A stretch of 64,000 nucleotides of DNA from positions 124,001-188,000 of the forward strand of contig NZ_BAAAXV010000011.1 in the NCBI RefSeq assembly GCF_039535785.1, given 5' to 3'. Within the stretch, counting starts at the first letter, position 1; each line of letters begins with the position of its first letter. Positions 43,540 to 53,100 of this stretch are shown in pieces. The stretch is from Nonomuraea helvata (lineage in GTDB: Bacteria > Actinomycetota > Actinomycetes > Streptosporangiales > Streptosporangiaceae). The translations under genes were made by a program, and so were the position numbers. Below the pieces are notes generated by a model, which saw nothing but the letters and a program-made list of their open reading frames with translations, did no database searches and was not told the DNA's origin.

Positions 43540-44784
43540 ATGCTGTGGCGGGTGAGCCTGCTCCGCGATCGTGACTTCCGTCTGCTGTTCCTCGCCGACA
43601 CCGCCAGCCAGGCGGGCAGCCAGATCCTCCTGCTGGCCCTGCCGCTGGTGGCCGTGTTGGCGCTGCGGGCCTCGGAGGTCGAGGTGGGCGTGCTGGCGGC
43701 GTGCCAGACGCTGGCGTTCGTGGTGATCGGGCTGCCTGCCGGGGCTCTCGTCGACCGGCTGCGCAAGCGCGTGGTGATGGTGGTCGCCGACTGGGCGCGG
43801 GCGCTGGCGCTGGCCTCCGTGCCGGTGGCGTGGTGGCTGGACGTGCTCTCCATCTACCAGCTGTACGCGGTGGCGGTCGTGCTGGGCGTGTTCACCGTGT
43901 TCTTCGACGTCGCGTACCAGAGCTACCTGCCCCGCCTGGTCGAGCGCGAGCGGCTCGTCGAGGGCAACTCCACGCTGGAGATCGTCCGTACGGTGGCGCA
44001 GGTCGGCGGGCCCAGCGCGGGCGGCTACCTGATCCAGCTCCTCACCGCGCCCTTCGCGCTGGTCGCCACGGTGGCCGGGTTCGCTTGGTCGGCGCTGTGC
44101 CTTGGCACGATCCGCAGGCGCGAGGCCCGGCAGGAGGCGCGCCGCGCCCGCCTGGGCACGGAGATCGCCGAAGGCGTCAGGTTCGTGCTCGGCCACCCGC
44201 TGCTGCGACGCATCGCGGGCTGCACCGCCACCGCGAACCTGTTCGTGTCCGTCTCCCAGCCGATGATCCTGCTCCTCCTGGCCAGGGAGCTCGGCCTGGA
44301 CGCGGGCGCGATCGGGCTGCTCATGGCCGCGGGCGGGTTCGGCGGGATCGCCGGCGCGCTGGCCAACGCCAGGATCGCCAGGCGGCTCGGGCAGGGGCCG
44401 GCAATGTGGCTGGGCATCGCCGTGCCGGCGCCGCTGGCGTTCGTGCTGCCGTGGATGGAGGCCGACTGGCGGCTCGGGCTCTTCGCGCTGTACGAGTTCA
44501 GCACCGGGGCCGGGGTGGTGCTGTACAACGTCACGCAGCTCAGCTTCCGCCAGGCCATCACGCCCGAGCCGCTGCTCGGCCGGATGAACGCCACCATGCG
44601 CTTCCTCGTCTGGGGCACCCTGCCGCTGGGCGGGCTGATCGGCGGCGCGCTGGGCGGGGCGATCGGGGTGCGCGACACGCTCATGGTCGCCGCGATCGGA
44701 TCCTGCCTGGCGTTCCTGTGGCTGATCACTTCACCCCTGCGTACGATGCGTGAGCTGCCCGCCAGTAGTCACACCCTGGTGTAG
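43540..44784 (+). CDS. MFS exporter (EntS-like)
   Basis: A 414-residue membrane protein with about 12 helices. Motif A reads GLPAGALVDRLRKRVVMV, and FDVAYQSYLPRLVERERLVEGNS is typical of the EntS/tetracycline-efflux-like group. The start is uncertain: TTG 43516, ATG 43540 and GTG 43552 are all in frame, and none has a strong ribosome-binding site. It is probably controlled by the divergent ArsR-like regulator, with a toxic compound or siderophore as possible cargo. Confidence 0.8.
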   Translation: MLWRVSLLRDRDFRLLFLADTASQAGSQILLLALPLVAVLALRASEVEVGVLAACQTLAFVVIGLPAGALVDRLRKRVVMVVADWARALALASVPVAWWLDVLSIYQLYAVAVVLGVFTVFFDVAYQSYLPRLVERERLVEGNSTLEIVRTVAQVGGPSAGGYLIQLLTAPFALVATVAGFAWSALCLGTIRRREARQEARRARLGTEIAEGVRFVLGHPLLRRIAGCTATANLFVSVSQPMILLLLARELGLDAGAIGLLMAAGGFGGIAGALANARIARRLGQGPAMWLGIAVPAPLAFVLPWMEADWRLGLFALYEFSTGAGVVLYNVTQLSFRQAITPEPLLGRMNATMRFLVWGTLPLGGLIGGALGGAIGVRDTLMVAAIGSCLAFLWLITSPLRTMRELPASSHTLV

Positions 44785-44847
44785 GTAAGGTCTGCTCCTG
44801 GCTTTATCGGCGCGCATCCTGGGCGCGGACGTGCCAGTCTTGAACAC

Positions 44848-46056
44848 GTGTTGTCCGACCGCCCCACCAAGCTCGTGCCGCCCGCGCTCGCCAAGATGGC
44901 CGCGTGGTGCGTGTGCCTGATCCTCGTCGGCGTGGTCGTCTACTTCTTCGCGCAGATCATCGCCCGGCTCACGTTCGTGGCGCTGCCCGTGGCGATCGCG
45001 CTGCTGCTGACCGCGCTGCTGTTCCCGCTGACCAACAGCCTTCGCCAGGCGGGCATGCGGCCCATCTACGCCACCTGGATCACCATGCTGGTGGCCCTGG
45101 CCATCCTCGTCGGCACGGGGTGGCTGGTCGGGGCGCGGGCCAGCGACGAGTTCCCCAACCTGGTCCAGCAGGTGCAGGCGACCGCGAGGTCGGTCCAGGA
45201 CTGGCTGATCACGGGCCCGATCCACCTCAAAGAGGCGCAGATCACGAGCTACGTCGACGAGATCGCCAATATGGTCAACCAGCAGCGCACCGCCATCACC
45301 GGCACCGTGCTGACGGCCGGGGCGGTCGCCTTCGAGGTGCTCGCCTCCATCGTGCTGCTGCTGTTCGTGACGTTCTTCCTGCTCAAGGACGGCGACCGGA
45401 TCTGGTCGTGGATCCTGAGGGGGTTCGGCGAGGTCGCGCCGCGCGTGGACCGGGCCGGGCGGGCCGCCTGGGCGACGCTCTCCCACTACGTGCAGGGCAC
45501 GGTCGCCGTGGCCGCCGTGCACGGGCTGATCATGGGCATCGTGCTGGCGGGCATGGGCGTGCCGCTGTGGGCGCCGCTGGCCGTGCTGATCTTCTTCGCC
45601 AGCTTCATCCCCATCGTCGGCATCTTCTTCGCCGGTACGATCGCCACCCTCGTCACCCTGGGCGCCAAGGGCCTCGTCTACGCGCTGATCTTCCTGGGCA
45701 TCCTCATCGTCGAGCAGCAGCTGGAGAACCACGTGCTCCAGCCCTTGATCGTAGGGCGGGCGCTCAACTTCCACCCGCTGGCGATCATCCTCGTGCTGGC
45801 CATCGGCGGCATCCTCGCGGGCATCGCGGGGGCCGCGGTGGCGGTGCCGGTGGCCGCGGTGATCTACCGGGCACTGCCTGAGCTCCGGCACAAACCCCCC
45901 GCCCTGCCACCGCCGCCCCATGAACACGCCCCTCCTGGGGAAGGGGGCGGCGAGGGCGGCGCACCTCCTGCGGGCGAGGCCGGTGAGCCGGGCGAGGAGA
46001 AGAACGCGAACGCCCCTGCCCGCCGCGAGGACGGCCGCGGGGTGGACACGGAGTAA
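44848..46056 (+). CDS. AI-2E family (PerM) transporter
   Basis: A 402-residue membrane protein. The family pattern is two N-terminal helices, a soluble segment with VQQVQATARSVQDWL, FVTFFLLKDGDRIW, and a C-terminal block FASFIPIVGIFFAG...IVEQQLENHVLQPLIVG. A ~55-residue Pro/Gly/Glu-rich tail follows. AI-2E family members export small molecules or act as Na+/H+ antiporters, and autoinducer-2 transport is shown only for a few. It starts at GTG 44848. Confidence 0.85.
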   Translation: MLSDRPTKLVPPALAKMAAWCVCLILVGVVVYFFAQIIARLTFVALPVAIALLLTALLFPLTNSLRQAGMRPIYATWITMLVALAILVGTGWLVGARASDEFPNLVQQVQATARSVQDWLITGPIHLKEAQITSYVDEIANMVNQQRTAITGTVLTAGAVAFEVLASIVLLLFVTFFLLKDGDRIWSWILRGFGEVAPRVDRAGRAAWATLSHYVQGTVAVAAVHGLIMGIVLAGMGVPLWAPLAVLIFFASFIPIVGIFFAGTIATLVTLGAKGLVYALIFLGILIVEQQLENHVLQPLIVGRALNFHPLAIILVLAIGGILAGIAGAAVAVPVAAVIYRALPELRHKPPALPPPPHEHAPPGEGGGEGGAPPAGEAGEPGEEKNANAPARREDGRGVDTE

Positions 46057-46067
46057 CCTCGTCACCC

Positions 46068-46241
46068 GTGACTCGTTCCTCCCTCACCGCCCCGCCGCCG
46101 CCCGGCATCCCCGTTCGCATGGGCACGACACTCCACCTGGGTGCCTGGTGCAACGGCATCACGGGCGGAAAGGCGTACCTTGAGGCTGAGAGGCGCATCG
46201 GCGCCCCCGACGAACACCAGGACTACGAGGTGACCCTTTGA
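46068..46241 (+). CDS. Possible 57-residue small protein coupled to dut
   Basis: From GTG 46068 a frame runs 57 codons to TGA 46239-46241, which overlaps the TTG start of dut (TTGA). It reads MTRSSLTAPPPPGIPVRMG, then TTLHLGAWCNGITGGKAYL, ending EHQDYEVTL. The codon third positions are strongly G/C. No domain is recognised, and a shorter form could begin at the internal ATG (residue 18). The overlap with dut is the main support for it being a gene. Confidence 0.45.
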   Translation: MTRSSLTAPPPPGIPVRMGTTLHLGAWCNGITGGKAYLEAERRIGAPDEHQDYEVTL

Positions 46242-46678
46242 GCGACGTCGAGGTCCTCATCCACCGGCTCGACGCGGAGCTGCCGATGCCCTCCTACGCC
46301 CATCCGGGAGACGCGGGCGCCGACCTCTACGCGGCCGAGGACGTCGAGCTGCTGCCCGGCGAGCGAGCCGTGGTCGGCACGGGGGTCGCGATCGCCCTGC
46401 CCGACGGCTACGCCGCGTTCGTGCACCCGCGCTCGGGGCTGGCGGCCAGGCATGGTGTCACGCTGGTCAACGCGCCCGGCACCGTGGACGCGGGATACCG
46501 CGGCGAGATCAAGGTGACGCTCATCAACACCGACGCCAAGGAGCCGTTCCGCCTCCAGCGCGGTGACCGCGTGGCGCAGCTCGTGGTCCAGCGCGTGGAG
46601 CGCGCGGCCTTCTACGAGGTCGAGCGGCTGCCGGGTTCGGTGCGCGGCGCCAACGGGTTCGGATCGACAGGACGATGA
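46238..46678 (+). CDS. dut: dUTP diphosphatase (dUTPase)
   Basis: A 146-residue trimeric-type dUTPase starting at TTG 46238. The five motifs are visible: HPGDAGADLYA (1), PRSGLAARHG (2), APGTVDAGYRGEI (3), RGDRVAQLV (4) and RGANGFGSTGR (5). It hydrolyses dUTP to dUMP, keeping uracil out of DNA and feeding thymidylate synthesis. It heads a conserved actinobacterial block with the DUF3710 gene next. Confidence 0.95.
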   Translation: MSDVEVLIHRLDAELPMPSYAHPGDAGADLYAAEDVELLPGERAVVGTGVAIALPDGYAAFVHPRSGLAARHGVTLVNAPGTVDAGYRGEIKVTLINTDAKEPFRLQRGDRVAQLVVQRVERAAFYEVERLPGSVRGANGFGSTGR

Positions 46679-46724
46679 TCAATGGGCCGCGCTGACGGTC
46701 CCGCGAGCAAGGAGAGTGAGGAAC

Positions 46725-47363
46725 GTGTTCCGACGTCGCCGTCGTGAGCAGCCGGAACAGGTGGCCGAGCAGGAGCCTGCCGCCCCCGTGCGAGAGTACG
46801 GCCCGTGGGACGCCGACGAGCCCCACCCGGAGAGCGACAGGATCGACCTCGGCGGCCTGCGGCTGCCGCACAACCCCGACTTCGACGTACGCCTGGCCTC
46901 CGTCGGAGACCAGCACGTCGGCGTCGTCGTCCTCTACGAGGAGAGCTCGCTGCAGCTGCAGGCGCTGGCGGCGCCACGGAGCTCGGGCCTGTGGGACGAG
47001 GTCAAGACCAAGATCGTGTCGCAGGCCAAGCATCTGGAGGAGCAGGAAGGCCCGTTCGGCAGGGAGCTGGCCGGAGAGATGAGGGTGGAGAGCACCACCC
47101 GTCCCGCCCGTTACATCGGCGTCGACGGGCCCCGCTGGTTCCTGCTCGCGGTGATCTCCGGCCCGGCGGCGCTCGACGAGACGGTCGCGGCGCCGTACAT
47201 AGACTTCTTGAAGGACGTCGTGGTGGTACGCGGCGACGAGCCGATGGCCCGCGAGGAGCCGATTCCGCTGCGCCGCCCCAACGAGCAGACGAGCGAGAAA
47301 TCGGACGAGCGGCCCGGGCTCAACCCGTTCAAGCGGGGGCCGGAAATAAGCGAGATTCGCTAA
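46725..47363 (+). CDS. DUF3710 protein
   Basis: A 212-residue protein from GTG 46725 (MFRRRRREQPEQ). The conserved core runs from YGPWDADEP and IDLGGLRLP to SRGLWDE-like SSGLWDEVKTKIV, GEMRVESTTRPARYIGVDGPRWFLL and ISGPAALDE. This family is found next to dut in actinobacteria. Function is unknown; no membrane segment or catalytic motif is seen. Confidence 0.9.
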   Translation: MFRRRRREQPEQVAEQEPAAPVREYGPWDADEPHPESDRIDLGGLRLPHNPDFDVRLASVGDQHVGVVVLYEESSLQLQALAAPRSSGLWDEVKTKIVSQAKHLEEQEGPFGRELAGEMRVESTTRPARYIGVDGPRWFLLAVISGPAALDETVAAPYIDFLKDVVVVRGDEPMAREEPIPLRRPNEQTSEKSDERPGLNPFKRGPEISEIR

Positions 47364-47402
47364 GGGCTGACATCGCGCCGACATCACATAGGCTGATTCA
47401 TC

Positions 47403-47789
47403 ATGAGTACGGCAGAGCCTCCGAAACGCGGGGGATTGCGCGGGTTCTTCAGTCGGCTGGCCTCACCCCAGTCCGAGATCGAGGCCCAGGAACTTCGGGA
47501 AGACGCCGACGAGGTGGGCGCGACCCCCATCGTCTCGTGCGGCGGGCGCCGGCGCTTCTGCGTAGCCGGTACGCTACGTACAGTCACACTGCGCCCGAGG
47601 GGCGGCGCTCCCGCTCTCGAGGCCGAGCTGTACGACGGGTCCGACGTGATCGACCTCGTCTGGCTCGGCCGCCGCAAGATCGCAGGCATCGAGCCCGGTC
47701 GCACGGTCAAGGCCGAGGGCCTGGTCAGCGTCCAGGACGGGCGCAAGGTGATGTTCAATCCGCGTTACGAGCTGCGCCCAGGGAGTTGA
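47403..47789 (+). CDS. OB-fold nucleic-acid-binding-like protein
   Basis: A 128-residue protein. Residues ~45-128 form an OB-fold (FCVAGTLRTVTLRPRGG, VIDLVWLGRRKIAGIEPG, LVSVQDGRKVMFNPRYEL) similar to tRNA-anticodon-type/RecG wedge OB domains. The N-terminal ~40 residues are charged. It is 3 bases upstream of the DUF3159 gene, in the order known for mycobacterial Rv2694c-Rv2693c (recalled). Confidence 0.8.
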   Translation: MSTAEPPKRGGLRGFFSRLASPQSEIEAQELREDADEVGATPIVSCGGRRRFCVAGTLRTVTLRPRGGAPALEAELYDGSDVIDLVWLGRRKIAGIEPGRTVKAEGLVSVQDGRKVMFNPRYELRPGS

Positions 47790-47792
47790 CAC

Positions 47793-48461
47793 GTGAGTGC
47801 TGAGGCGGAAGAGGTCGCCCACGACACCGTTGAAGCGGCGGTGCGAGCCCAGCTCGCCAAGGCGTTCGGCGGTGTGCGCGGCATCATCGAGGCGGCGATC
47901 CCGACGATCGCGTTCACGCTCTGCTGGGTCCTCACCGAGGACCTGAAGACGTCGCTCATCGTCAGCGTCTCGCTGTCGGTGGTGCTGCTGCTGGTCAGGA
48001 TCGTGCAGCGGTCCACGCCGCAGTTCGTGATCAACAGCCTGATCGGCATCGCGATCGGCGCGTTCTTCGCCAGCCGCACCGGTGACGCGAAAGACTACTT
48101 CCTGCCCGGCATCCTGTGGAACGCCGGTTACATGGTGGCGATGCTGCTGTCGATCGTCGCCCGCTGGCCGGTGGTGGGCTTCCTGATCGGCTCGGTCACG
48201 GGCGACCCGACCGCCTGGCACAAGGACCCGGGCATCGTGCGGCTCTGCACCAAGCTGACCTGGATGCTCATGTTGCCATGCGCGGTCCGGGTGGCCGTGC
48301 AGGCACCGGTGTACTTGTTCGGAGGCGGCGACCAAGCGGTCGCCGCCCTCGGTTTCGCGAAGATCGTCATGGGCTGGCCCCTGCAGGTGGCCGCCCTCGC
48401 CGCCATGCTCTGGGTCCTGGGCCGCGGCCGCACCCCGATCAAGCCGGTGGCCCCGGCCTGA
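47793..48461 (+). CDS. DUF3159 integral membrane protein
   Basis: A 222-residue protein with about six hydrophobic helices. The conserved features are FGGVRGIIEAAIPTIAF, RIVQRSTPQFVINSLIGIAIGAFFA and RWPVVGFLIG...DPTAWHKDP. The family is actinobacterial and uncharacterised. In mycobacteria the next genes are the TrkA pair; here the island beginning with aroA follows instead. Confidence 0.9.
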   Translation: MSAEAEEVAHDTVEAAVRAQLAKAFGGVRGIIEAAIPTIAFTLCWVLTEDLKTSLIVSVSLSVVLLLVRIVQRSTPQFVINSLIGIAIGAFFASRTGDAKDYFLPGILWNAGYMVAMLLSIVARWPVVGFLIGSVTGDPTAWHKDPGIVRLCTKLTWMLMLPCAVRVAVQAPVYLFGGGDQAVAALGFAKIVMGWPLQVAALAAMLWVLGRGRTPIKPVAPA

Positions 48462-48500
48462 CGTCGGTCATGCTTCGATCATGGCCGTAGGCTGCTGCGG

Positions 48501-49736
48501 GTGAGCATCATGCAGGTTCCAGGATCGAAGTCCATCACCGCCCGCGCCCTGTTCCTCGCCGCCGCCGCGCGCGGCACCACGCTGCTGCGGCGGCCGCTGG
48601 TCTCGGACGACACGGAAGGGTTCGCCGGGGGACTGGAGACCCTGGGCTACCGGGTGGAGCGCGACCCCCGGGCATGGACGATCGAGGGCCGTCCCGAGGG
48701 GCCGCCCGCCGCCGAGGCCGAGGTGTTCTGCCGCGACGGCGCCACGACCGCACGCTTCCTGCCCGCGCTCGCGGCCGCCGGGCAGGGCGTCTTCCGGTTC
48801 GACGCCTCCGCCCAGATGCGCCGCCGCCCGCTCGGCCCGCTCACACAGGCGCTGCGAGAGCTCGGGGTCGACCTGGTCCACGAGGGGCAGGAGGGGCACC
48901 ATCCGCTGACCGTACGCGCCCGGGGGATCAAGGGCGGGCGGATCACGCTGGACGCGGGGCTCTCCTCGCAGTTCCTCACCGCGCTGCTGCTCGTCGGGCC
49001 GCTCACGGCCGAAGGGCTGCACATCACCGTGACGGACCTCGTCTCGGCGCCGTACGTGGAGATCACCCTGGCGCTGATGCGCCGCTTCGGCGTCGAGGTC
49101 GAGCGCGCGGGCGACACCTTCCACGTGCCGCCCCGGCCGTACGCGGCCACCGACTACACCATCGAGCCGGACGCCTCCACGGCGAGCTACCCCCTGGCCG
49201 CCGCCGCACTCACCGGCCACAGCGTCACCATCCCAGGTCTGGGCTCGGCCTCGCTCCAGGGCGACGTGCGCTTCGCCGAGGTGCTCGGGCGGATGGGCGC
49301 GACGGTGGAACTGCGGCCCGACGCGGTGACCGTGACCGGCAACGGCCGCCTGCGCGGCCTCACCGTGAACATGCGCGACATCTCCGACACCGTCCCCACG
49401 CTCGCCGCCATCGCCCCGTTCGCGGACGGGCCGGTGCGCATCGAGGACGTCTACAACATGCGGATCAAGGAGTGCGACCGCCTGGACGCCTGCGCCGAGA
49501 ACCTGAGCCGCCTAGGGGTGCCCGTACGCACCGGGCGTGACTGGATCGAGATCCACCCGGCCTCGCCTCGCGCGGCCGAGATCGCATGCCACGGGGACCA
49601 CCGGATCGCCATGGCGTTCAGCGTCACCGGAGTGCGGACGCCGGGCATCACGCTGGACGACGCTGGATGCGTGCGGAAGACGTTCCCCGGCTTCCACCAG
49701 GCCCTGGCCGATCTGCGGGCGGGCTGGGCGCTCTGA
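48501..49736 (+). CDS. aroA: 3-phosphoshikimate 1-carboxyvinyltransferase-like enzyme (EPSP synthase)
   Basis: A 411-residue enzyme with the inverted-repeat beta-alpha-beta fold of EPSP synthases: VPGSKSITARALFLAA (phosphate/PEP site, usually ...TNR), DGATTARFLPALAAAG (usually GNAGTxxR), DASAQMRRRPLGPL, RIKECDRLDA and CHGDHRIAMAF. It starts at GTG 48501, leaving almost no N-terminal extension. The deviations suggest a divergent or second copy, though catalytic residues look present. Its location between DUF3159 and a mobile-remnant region supports acquisition by transfer. Its last ~170 bp recur downstream. Confidence 0.85.
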   Translation: MSIMQVPGSKSITARALFLAAAARGTTLLRRPLVSDDTEGFAGGLETLGYRVERDPRAWTIEGRPEGPPAAEAEVFCRDGATTARFLPALAAAGQGVFRFDASAQMRRRPLGPLTQALRELGVDLVHEGQEGHHPLTVRARGIKGGRITLDAGLSSQFLTALLLVGPLTAEGLHITVTDLVSAPYVEITLALMRRFGVEVERAGDTFHVPPRPYAATDYTIEPDASTASYPLAAAALTGHSVTIPGLGSASLQGDVRFAEVLGRMGATVELRPDAVTVTGNGRLRGLTVNMRDISDTVPTLAAIAPFADGPVRIEDVYNMRIKECDRLDACAENLSRLGVPVRTGRDWIEIHPASPRAAEIACHGDHRIAMAFSVTGVRTPGITLDDAGCVRKTFPGFHQALADLRAGWAL

Positions 49737-49760
49737 CAGCGCGCCGATCATCGGCGTGGC
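49591..49760 (+). repeat. Direct repeat copy 1: aroA 3' end plus flank
   Basis: Bases 49601-49760 align without gaps to 54001-54160 at an exact offset of 4,400 bp, with about 128 of 160 identical by hand count; weaker similarity starts at 49591. The match runs through the aroA stop codon and ~25 bases beyond it. This brackets the STAND-like gene and the Tn3 remnant like the two ends of an insertion. Confidence 0.8.
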
Positions 49761-49900
49761 AGAACGCTCAGGGGCCATGCGGCAGAACGCCCACGCTTAT
49801 GCGTTCAGCAGCGGTGACGTGACGAGCCATGACGGGGGTCGAGGAAGAACTGCTCAGGAATTAGCGGTAGCGACGCCATGATTCATGTCGATTACATCTT

Positions 49901-50059
49901 GTGACGGTTGAGTTCCTGACGGACGATCAAGCGGCGGAGTGTGGATGCTTCGCGGGTGAGCCGACGCAGGCGGAGCTGGAGCGATTCTTCCTTTGCCCGC
50001 CAGCAGGAGCGGGCTTGCGGCAGGTGCGGGCTCCATCCGCCGATCCCGAAGAGGACTAG
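49901..50059 (+). pseudogene. Tn3-family transposase N-terminal remnant (DUF4158)
   Basis: From GTG 49901 the frame reads VEFLTDDQAAECGCFAGEP, then TQAELERFF. This matches the start of Tn3-family transposases of the DUF4158 type (usually VEFLTDEQAAAYGRFAG...ELERFFFLDD). Similarity stops after ELERFF near 49995, and the frame closes at 50059, while the full protein would be ~1,000 residues. The sequence GGGGGTCGAGGAAG at ~49834 may be a decayed terminal repeat, but I cannot confirm it. The rest of the 387-base gap before the next gene shows no other coding signal. Confidence 0.65.
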
Positions 50060-50123
50060 CCATGGCCATCTTGTCCCACAGCGCGCGCCGTCAACACCGT
50101 CTTTGGCCCGATCGGGGCTTGCT

Positions 50124-53100
50124 GTGAAGGCCACACGGGCGGTAGCGCGCGTCATCGCGGTGGCGGTACTGACGGTGACTCTCGGGGTGGCGATCAACCA
50201 GATCCTCAACGGCGCCACCGTGCAGCCGCTCTGGCTCGTCGCGGGCTTGTCACTGGCGGCGCTGGTCGAAGCGCTGCAGCAGTGGCTGACCCGGCGGGAC
50301 GCGGCCGCCAACGCCGTCAAGCCGGTGCTCTGGCCGGAGCTGGCCGACCGGGCCGGCCGTCCCAAGGCGTTGAGGGAGATCACCCCGCGCGAGCTGGGGG
50401 TACACGCCAACCGGTTCACCGCCGATCAGCAGCTGCCCTACATCCCTCGCGACATCGACGCCGTGCTACGAGAGGCGCTGGCCGGCGACAAGCGCCTGAT
50501 CGTCGTTCGCGGGCCACGGCTCGCCGGCTGCACCGCCACGCTGGCTCACGCAGTGCTCACGTACCTACCTGGCCACTACCGGATCATGGCCTTTCACGAC
50601 GACCCCCGCCTGCAGGTCCAGCAGATGGTCGAGCATGCCGCCCACCTGGCAGCCGTCGCCAAGGCGGGCGGAGCGGTGCTGTGGCTGGACGGCCTGCCCG
50701 CGGAGCGGGCCGGGGAACTGGCGAACCTCTTGGAAGAGACAATGCCGGATGGCTTGTGGATAGCGGTCACGCTCACCCGCGGACCTGATGACGAGCAGCC
50801 TCCAGGCGCCCGTATGGGCACCTTCCTCGACCAGCACGCAGTTCAGGTCGACCTTGACGCGATCAGATCGGCCGAACGCCGCGCGCTGCTCGACAGTGAC
50901 ACCTACGCGGAACTGCATCCGGTCCTGGCCGAAGGGCATGACGTACTGATGGGGCGGCTGATGGTCTCCTGGGAGGAGATCCGCCGAGCCCTGAGGCGCG
51001 AGGGTGAGGAGTCCACCGACCGGGTCGCGCTGCTGCACGCCGTCACCGACTGGTACCGGCTACGGCTGGACGTCCACCGGTTGCTCACCTCTGACGCTTT
51101 GAAGCACCTGTTCGCGCAGTACCGGCGGGAAGTCGCCGACCTGCCACCGGATGCGCCGCTCCCTGTCACGGGTCGGCGCGCCGCGTTGACTTGGGCTATG
51201 GCCGCCGACAGCCCGGTTCGGCCGCGGCTGATATATCAGCAGGACACCGGCTCCGGCCGCCGTTACGCCCCCCACCCCCTCCTGCCACTGCTCGCCGATG
51301 ACCCGTCCGAGCAGAACAGCTGGCCTGTCCACGAAGCGCTATGGACCTACGCCGACCAGCACTTCGAAGGTGATCAGCGCCGCGACATCGGCTATGCGGC
51401 CCTACAACGGCAGGCTTACCGTACGGCGATCACGCTTCTCGACCACGCCGATGCCGACATACACATGGAGGCGATGTTCCAGATCGCCGAGTGGCTCTAC
51501 TCAGTTGAGGACTGGCCTGCAGCACGTCATTGGTTACACAAAGCCAGTCTCACTGGCCACCCCGATGAGGCGCCCAGAGCGATGGTCAGCCTTGGAGCGC
51601 TGGAGCTGCAGCAGGGGAATCTGGCTGAGGCCCGGCGGTGGTGCCAGGAGGCGATCGCCACCGGTCACCCCGATCAGGCACCCACGGCGATGGTCGCCCT
51701 TGGGGTGCTGGAGGTGGAGCAGGGCGATCTGGCCGAGGCCCGGCGGTGGTGTCGGGAGGCGATCGCTACCGGCCACCTTGATGCGGCACCTGTGGCGATG
51801 CGTAATCTCGGGTTGCTGGAGGAGAAGCAGGGCGATCAGGCCGAGGCCCGGCGCTGGTACAGCGAAGCGATCGCCAGCGGCCACCCCGATGCGGCACCTT
51901 TGGGGATGGCCAATGTCGGGATGCTGGAGGAGAAGCAGGGCGTTCTGGTGGCGGCGCGGCGCTGGTACGGCGAAGCGATCGCCAGCGGCCACCCCGATGC
52001 GGCACCCACGGCGATGCGCTGTCTCGGGTTGCTGGAGGAGCATCAGGGGGATCTGGTGGCGGCGCGGCGCTGGTACGGCGAAGCGATCGCCAGCGGCCAC
52101 CCCGATGAGGCGCCCACGGCGATGGTCAATCTCGGGGTGCTGGAGGAGCAGCAGGGCGTTCTGGCCGAGGCGCGGCGCTGGTACGGCGAAGCGATCGCTA
52201 CCGGTCACCCCGATGAGGCACCCAGGGCGATGCGTAACTTGGGGTGGCTGGAGGAGCAGCAGGGCGATCTGGCCGAGGCCCGCCGCTGGTACCGCGAAGC
52301 GATCGCCAGCGGCCATCCCGACCAGGCACCCAAGGCGATGCGTAACTTCGGGTGGCTGGAGCTGCAGCGGGGGGATCTGGATGCGGCGCGGCGCTGGTTT
52401 GGCGAAGCGGTCGCTACCGGTCACCCCGATGAGGCACCCAGGGCGATGCGTAACTTGGGGTGGCTGGAGGAGCAGCAGGGCGATCTGGCGGCGGCGCGGC
52501 GCTGGTACGGCGAAGCGATCGCCAGTGGCCACCCCGACCAGGCACCTCCAGCGATGGTCAATCTCGGGGTGCTGGAGGAGCAGCTGGGCGATCTGGCGGC
52601 GGCGCGGCGCTGGTACGGCGAAGCGATCGCTGCCGGTCATCCCGACGAGGTACCCACGGCGATGCGCTGTCTCGGGTTGTTGGAGGAGCAGCTGGGCGAT
52701 GTGGCGGCGGCGCGGCGCTGGTATGGCGAAGCGATCGCCACGGGACACCTCGACGAGGCACCCAAGGGGATGCGTAACCTCGGGGTGCTGGAGGAACAGC
52801 AGGGGGATCTGGCGGCGGCGCGGCGCTGGTATGGCGAAGCGATCGCTACCGGTCACCCCGAGGAGGCACCCAAGGCGATGGTCAACCTCGGGATATTGCA
52901 GAAGAAGCAGGGCGATCAGGCCGAGGCCCGGCGCTGGTACGGCGAAGCGATCGCCACCGGTCACCCCGACGAGGCACCCACGGCGATGCGCTGTCTCGGG
53001 TTGCTGGAGGAGCAGCTGGGCGATGTGGCGGCGGCGCGGCGCTGGTATGGCGAAGCCATCGCCACTGGACACCCCGAGGAGGCACCCAAGGCGATGGTCA

